A stretch of DNA of 47,709 nucleotides from Acidobacteriaceae bacterium (GTDB lineage Bacteria; Acidobacteriota; Terriglobia; Terriglobales; Acidobacteriaceae). Shown here in pieces: positions 43,585 through 47,709 of this stretch. Position 1 is the stretch's first letter; every line of letters begins with the position of its first letter. Where the stretch lies: NCBI GenBank assembly GCA_013361705.1, contig JABFXN010000058.1, forward strand, positions 1-47,709, read 5' to 3'. A model generated the notes under the pieces. That model did no database searches. It saw nothing but the letters and a program-made list of their open reading frames with translations, and had not been told where the DNA came from. Made by a program: the position numbers and the translations under genes.

Positions 43585-44547
43585 CTAAACAGCCATCTCC
43601 CGTCGCGAAGCGAACTCCTTCACCACTACGGGAGCCAGGCGTGATGTGCGCGCCGTGGCAGCCAGTCTGCGGCTGGACATCAGCACCACCTTGCGGAAGA
43701 TCTTCATGGCCGGCGAGAGGTTGCTCTCCAGAAATGCGAGTCCGAGTGTTACCGGCGGAAGTTCTTCTTCGATCGGAAGCATCGTTACTCCGGGCACCAC
43801 GCAGGTGCGGATACCTTCGGTCGTAATAGCAATCCCTTCGCCAGCGGATGCGTAGGCGAATTGCACTGAACAGGACTGCGGACTTTCTGTGAACTTCGGC
43901 GTGATGCCGAATGGGGCCAGCATGCTATGCAGCGCCGGCTGATGGAAGCGGCAATCTTTCAGCCGTGAGGCGATGATTGGTGTTGAGCGGAAGACCTGCA
44001 CGCTAATCGAGCTCTGCCGCGCCAACTGGCTCTCTGAGCTGACCGCAGCCATCATCTTCTCCTGTCGTAGCGGGTCAAAATGGATGCCTTCAATCGGCAG
44101 CGCCGGCATCATCAGCAGGGCGTCGACCTTGCCTTCCGACAGGGCGGCCATTTGCTGCTCGGTGGTCATCTCACAGACCTCGAGCTCAAAGGTCGGATAT
44201 TCGTCCGCGAGCATGCGGATCACGTTCGGCAGCAGGACGAACTGCCCGACGGGGCCACAGGCGATGGTCAGACGCAGGCGTGAGTCCAGAGACTGCAGGC
44301 AGTCACGGGCGGAATCCACCGTGTCCAGGATCGATTTGGCGTATTCGCGGAAGGCCGCACCGGCCTCGGTCAGGCGCACGTGCTGCCGTGTCCGCTCGAA
44401 CAGCCTCACGCCGAGTGCGTGCTCCAGACCTTTGATCTGGAAGGTCAGCGTCGGCTGGCTGATGTAGAGCGAACGCGCGGTCTTACCGTAGTTCAACACT
44501 TCGGCCAGGGTGAGAAAACACTGCAACTGCCGGATACGAAAGTCCAA
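43585..44547 (-). CDS. LysR-family transcriptional regulator
   Basis: A 320-residue protein if started at TTG 44547, which has AGAGG just upstream and gives the standard LysR N-terminus (DFRIRQLQCFLTLAEVLNYG); the frame is open to a GTG at 44670, which would add 41 unusual residues. The helix-turn-helix is KTARSLYISQPTLTFQIKGL followed by EHALGVRLFERTRQHVRLTE. The effector domain has LRLTIACGPVGQFVLLPNVI, GKVDALLMMPALP and EGIAITTEGIRTCV. It is divergent from the TonB-dependent receptor at 44932 and may control it (inference from position only). Confidence 0.88.
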   Translation of the reverse strand: MDFRIRQLQCFLTLAEVLNYGKTARSLYISQPTLTFQIKGLEHALGVRLFERTRQHVRLTEAGAAFREYAKSILDTVDSARDCLQSLDSRLRLTIACGPVGQFVLLPNVIRMLADEYPTFELEVCEMTTEQQMAALSEGKVDALLMMPALPIEGIHFDPLRQEKMMAAVSSESQLARQSSISVQVFRSTPIIASRLKDCRFHQPALHSMLAPFGITPKFTESPQSCSVQFAYASAGEGIAITTEGIRTCVVPGVTMLPIEEELPPVTLGLAFLESNLSPAMKIFRKVVLMSSRRLAATARTSRLAPVVVKEFASRREMAV

Positions 44548-44931
44548 AACCCTCTTCTCCCAGTCCAGATTTCTGCTTAGGTTGTCGTGCTTGTGGTCGC
44601 GGTTGAGTCTTAGTTTTGCCTCGTATTTCCCACTTGTCAATAAGAGATGAATTCTTCTTTTATCAATCACGGCTGAAAATCTTTCGATTAGACAAGCTGC
44701 CGATCCGCTTTTACGCTGCTCTCACACACGATCGAAAATGCGCCGTTCCCGGGGATGGATCTCCGTTCGTTCCTTTGCACTTGTCCGGCGGATCAGCCTC
44801 CTGAGTCACCGCCACCCAGCAGTACAGGCACATAAAGAAACACACATAAGGGCCCGGCTCGACGATTTCCCGTTATCGATATCGCCGTAGAGGCCCCTCT
44901 CTCTGAATTTGCTTTTGTGAGGTCACTTGGC
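44548..44931. other. 384-bp divergent intergenic region
   Basis: It separates the LysR regulator from the TonB-dependent receptor. If the longer LysR frame is real it shrinks to 261 bp. The stretch near 44640-44700 is AT-rich and would suit a promoter, but no convincing -35/-10 pair or LysR T-N11-A box could be chosen. GAGG nine bases before 44932 is the receptor ribosome site. Confidence 0.5.
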
Positions 44932-47709
44932 ATGAAGATGTTCCTTCGCTCCCTGCTACTCCTTGTTGCACTCTCCGTGGTCACCGTAGTCGGCCGTGCC
45001 CAGCAAACTGGCTTCACCGGAAAAATCACCGACACTCAAGGTGCGGCGATCTCCGGCGCCACCGTCGAGGTTGTTCGCGTCGGCGGTGCTGCGTTCCACG
45101 CCACGACCAACGCCGAGGGCATCTACCTGATTCCGTCACTGGTCGCCGCTGACTACGAGATCACCGCCTCCTCCTCCGGCTTTACGCCGGTGAAGAAGCC
45201 GGTCACGCTGCTTGTCGGCCAGCTGGTGACGCTCGATCTGCAACTTCCCATCGCGTCCACGACTACCTCGATCGTTGTCGAGGCCGAGTCGCTCGCCATC
45301 GATACGACCTCCTCGGTTGTGGCTGGCAACGTAACGCCGCAGGAAGTTCAGGGTGTACCGATCAACGGCCGCAACTACATGTCCCTGGCGACTCTGGTCC
45401 CAGGCATCAAGATCAACGCCGTCACCTCGGATGTTCCGGTCGGCTCCGCGTCGGAATCTGGCAAGTTCATGATCACGATGGACGGTCTGCAGGTCTCGCA
45501 GGATACTGCCGGCGCTGCCTTTGGTCAGCCGCGCTTCTCCCAGGATGCGATCTCACAGTTCCAGATCATCACGAACCGCTTCGATGCAACGCTGGGCCGC
45601 TCGGCGGGCGTCTACGTCAACTCTCAGTCGAAGTCGGGATCGAATTCCTATCACGGCGGCCTTTTCGGCTACTTCCGCAACGACTCCCTGAATGCACCTG
45701 ATCCGGTGGCCAAGAAAGTGCTGCCCTTCAGTGATCAGCAGTTCGGCGGCACCATGGGCGGACCCATTAAGAAAGACAAGCTCTGGTTCTTCGGCTCCTA
45801 TGAGGGCGAGCGCAAGCCCGATACTGCCACTACCACCAACCTGGTCACCAACGCGGCCTTCTCGCATCCGAATACACTGCGCGTGAACGAGTACCTGGGC
45901 CGAGGCGACTACCAGATCAATGCGACCAACCGCATTTTCGTCCGCGGCGACGGCTTTACCTACAAGAGCGACTACCTGGGCGTAAGCGGCAACGCCGATC
46001 CTTCGCGCGCCTACCAGGGCACTCGTACCAGCTATGGCTTCGTTGCCGACTGGAACTCGAATATCACTCCCAACCTGGTGAACGATCTGCATGGCGGTTA
46101 TCACCACTTCGGTTGGCAGAACCTGCCCTACACCCAGTCGATGGAGATCATCTTCTCCAACATCACCGTCGGCGGGCCCTATAACTATCCGCAGATCTTC
46201 GCCCAGAACAACCAGGACTACCGCGATGACCTTTTCTGGCTGAAAGGCAAACACTCAGTCAAGTTTGGCGCCGAGTACATCTACACCGGTCACGGCGGTT
46301 ACTTCCAGCAGAATGTGCGCGGACGCATCAATCCCTGCAGCGCCTCCATCACGGCCGCGCAGTACAACGCCATGTTCCCCAACGGCGCCTCGGACGCGTC
46401 GAGCTGGAACTACACCGCGATCAACTCGGTTTGTGGCGGTGCCTCAACCTTCATCAAAGGCTTCGGCGACTTCACCGTCGATGTGCCTCGCTCGATCTAC
46501 GGTTTCTGGTTCCAGGACGACTGGAAGATTCTTCCGCGCCTGACGGTCAACCTCGGCATCCGTTACGACAATGACTTCGGCGCCTTCACCGGTGGGCCGA
46601 AGCTCAGCAATGGTCTGCTGGTACCGCAGGGCAACGACAACAACAACTTCGCTCCGCGCCTCGGCTTTGCCTGGGATCCCATGGGCAACGGCAAGACCAA
46701 TATTCGTGGCGGCGCAGGTCTCTACTTCGCTGATATCTCGGCGAACCAGATCATCGATCAGCAGATCTTCAACGGTGTCTCCACCATCCAGGCTTCGGTG
46801 TCGAGTACGGCCGCAAGCCCCATCAACTTCTCCGATCCGTTCAAGGGCGGCAATCCGGCGGCGAATCCTGCGGCGTACTCGCAGGCAGTACAGCCGCTGG
46901 CCAAAGATGCCAAGGTGCCGTATGCGCTGCAGCTCTCTTTCGGCGTGCAGCGTGAGTTGCCGTGGAGGACAGTCCTCACTCTGGACTTTGTCCATACCCG
47001 CGCGTACGACGACTGGATCCGCCTCAACGGCAACTTCCTCGTCGATCCGACGAACGCACAGCGCAACCTGAACCCGAACACGTCGCTAGCCTCCAGCACG
47101 ACCCGCGTCTGCGGCAACGGTTCCGTAGCTTTGGATACCATCTCCACCTTCAGCAGCAGCACTCGCCAGGTCTGCAACCAGTCCTTCACCTCGGTCTCGC
47201 AGTTCTTCACGCCGGGCGGAGCAGGTTCTATCTATGACGGCTTGCAGATGGGCATCAAACACTCCACGATGGCTGGTTTTACTGGAGCGTTGGCCTATAC
47301 CTGGGCGCGCACCAAGAACTCAACCGAAGGTCCCTTCTACTATCCCAACAAGCCCTTTGCTTCGGGCATCAAGGATGAGTGGGCGAACGGTACTGACGAT
47401 CAGCGTCACTCGCTCACCCTGAACGGTGAGTACAAGTGGAAGTACGGTCTCTCACTCTCCTCGCTCTTCCGTTTCGGTTCGGGTTTGGCGTTCGGAACAG
47501 CGACAGGTACGGCCTCGCCGAATGGCGGCACCCCGACTTTCAATCGCACCGTGGCGGCTGGTACGACGCCGATCCAGGCGGGTACGACCTGCAGCACTTC
47601 GCCCTGCCTCCAGGTGTACGCTCCGCTGTCGACGGTCCACTACGACACGGGCTACGGCTACGGGGTGATGTCCCGCAATGCCTTCCGCGGCCGCGCCAAT
47701 GAACGTATC
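44932..47709 (+). CDS. TonB-dependent receptor with carboxypeptidase regulatory-like domain, 3' end cut
   Basis: The frame is open for 926 codons to the window edge. A signal peptide (FLRSLLLLVALSVVTVVGRA) leads into a carboxypeptidase-like domain (FTGKITDTQGAAISGATVEV, GIYLIPSLVAADYEITASSS). The plug has VPINGRNYMSLATLVPGIKI, SGKFMITMDGLQVSQDTA and AISQFQIITNRFDATLGRSA, typical of the OAR-like TonB receptors of Acidobacteria. The barrel includes GGTMGGPIKKDKLWFFGSYE and IYGFWFQDDWKILPRLTVNL. The C-terminal strands are beyond the window. The substrate is unknown. The start at 44932 has GAGG nine bases upstream. Confidence 0.93.
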   Translation, partial: MKMFLRSLLLLVALSVVTVVGRAQQTGFTGKITDTQGAAISGATVEVVRVGGAAFHATTNAEGIYLIPSLVAADYEITASSSGFTPVKKPVTLLVGQLVTLDLQLPIASTTTSIVVEAESLAIDTTSSVVAGNVTPQEVQGVPINGRNYMSLATLVPGIKINAVTSDVPVGSASESGKFMITMDGLQVSQDTAGAAFGQPRFSQDAISQFQIITNRFDATLGRSAGVYVNSQSKSGSNSYHGGLFGYFRNDSLNAPDPVAKKVLPFSDQQFGGTMGGPIKKDKLWFFGSYEGERKPDTATTTNLVTNAAFSHPNTLRVNEYLGRGDYQINATNRIFVRGDGFTYKSDYLGVSGNADPSRAYQGTRTSYGFVADWNSNITPNLVNDLHGGYHHFGWQNLPYTQSMEIIFSNITVGGPYNYPQIFAQNNQDYRDDLFWLKGKHSVKFGAEYIYTGHGGYFQQNVRGRINPCSASITAAQYNAMFPNGASDASSWNYTAINSVCGGASTFIKGFGDFTVDVPRSIYGFWFQDDWKILPRLTVNLGIRYDNDFGAFTGGPKLSNGLLVPQGNDNNNFAPRLGFAWDPMGNGKTNIRGGAGLYFADISANQIIDQQIFNGVSTIQASVSSTAASPINFSDPFKGGNPAANPAAYSQAVQPLAKDAKVPYALQLSFGVQRELPWRTVLTLDFVHTRAYDDWIRLNGNFLVDPTNAQRNLNPNTSLASSTTRVCGNGSVALDTISTFSSSTRQVCNQSFTSVSQFFTPGGAGSIYDGLQMGIKHSTMAGFTGALAYTWARTKNSTEGPFYYPNKPFASGIKDEWANGTDDQRHSLTLNGEYKWKYGLSLSSLFRFGSGLAFGTATGTASPNGGTPTFNRTVAAGTTPIQAGTTCSTSPCLQVYAPLSTVHYDTGYGYGVMSRNAFRGRANERI

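Noticed and set aside
43402-43644. 80-codon plus-strand frame in the gene-poor stretch
   Set aside because: It runs into the antisense of the LysR gene, has no ribosome site and no recognisable domain.

Overview
The window looks like a chromosomal segment of an Acidobacteriota member of the Terriglobales/Acidobacteriaceae type (Terriglobus, Granulicella or Edaphobacter-like). I infer this from gene families typical of that group: a TIGR03435-family protein, a PadR plus 'duplicated orphan permease' (ADOP) pair, two large TonB-dependent receptors that start with a carboxypeptidase-like regulatory domain, a propeller-type sensor kinase, and a secreted protein with choice-of-anchor/ASH repeats. 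No ribosomal RNA, tRNA, CRISPR array, phage or intact insertion sequence was seen.

Layout. 1-2 kb: an alpha/beta hydrolase (cut by the window start) diverges from a CGNR zinc-finger regulator across two tandem palindromes, followed by a DinB/maleylpyruvate-isomerase-like protein. 2-5 kb: a PadR regulator with a very clear self-operator drives an ADOP permease gene that is broken by a +1 frameshift. 5-12 kb: secreted or periplasmic enzymes (GH43 arabinanase lipoprotein, amidohydrolase, NHL/SMP-30-like propeller, alpha/beta hydrolase, TIGR03435 protein, gamma-glutamyltransferase). 12-18.5 kb: orphan propeller sensor kinase, purU, an ArsR-SRPBCC-DoxX operon with overlapping stops and starts, a DUF4230 protein and an RcnB-like protein. 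18.5-28 kb: pyrG, a TonB-dependent receptor with a small His/Cys protein upstream, an exported protein of unknown function, a YfiT-like thiol transferase, a DUF1906 glycoside-hydrolase-like protein, a small zinc ribbon, ruvX, greA and a CDP-alcohol phosphatidyltransferase.

28-36 kb is a purine-oxidation region: a purine nucleoside permease (NUP) family protein, a macro-domain protein, the three subunits of a xanthine-dehydrogenase-type molybdenum enzyme, and on the opposite strand the XdhC and MocA-like accessory proteins that serve such enzymes. 36-39.4 kb is the assimilatory sulfate operon cysD-cysN-cysH. The CysH has the iron-sulfur cysteine pairs of an APS reductase and CysN ends in what looks like a dead APS-kinase remnant, so the pathway probably goes straight from APS to sulfite. 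39.5-42.9 kb is a secreted endonuclease/phosphatase-fold protein with ASH repeats, broken by a +1 frameshift near its signal peptide. A 0.7 kb gene-poor stretch, a LysR regulator and a second TonB-dependent receptor (cut by the window end) close the window.

The most interesting non-coding structure is a roughly 110 bp dispersed repeat with terminal inverted repeats and a central perfect 9-bp hairpin (28914-29024 and 43044-43153, with a truncated copy at 1046-1115). It resembles a miniature inverted-repeat element. A second short repeat (28268-28297 and 34408-34436), several operator-like palindromes that overlap promoters of apparently leaderless regulator genes, and a hairpin that would hide the ribosome binding site of the sensor kinase are also described. 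All family assignments are from reading the translations; no database search was possible.
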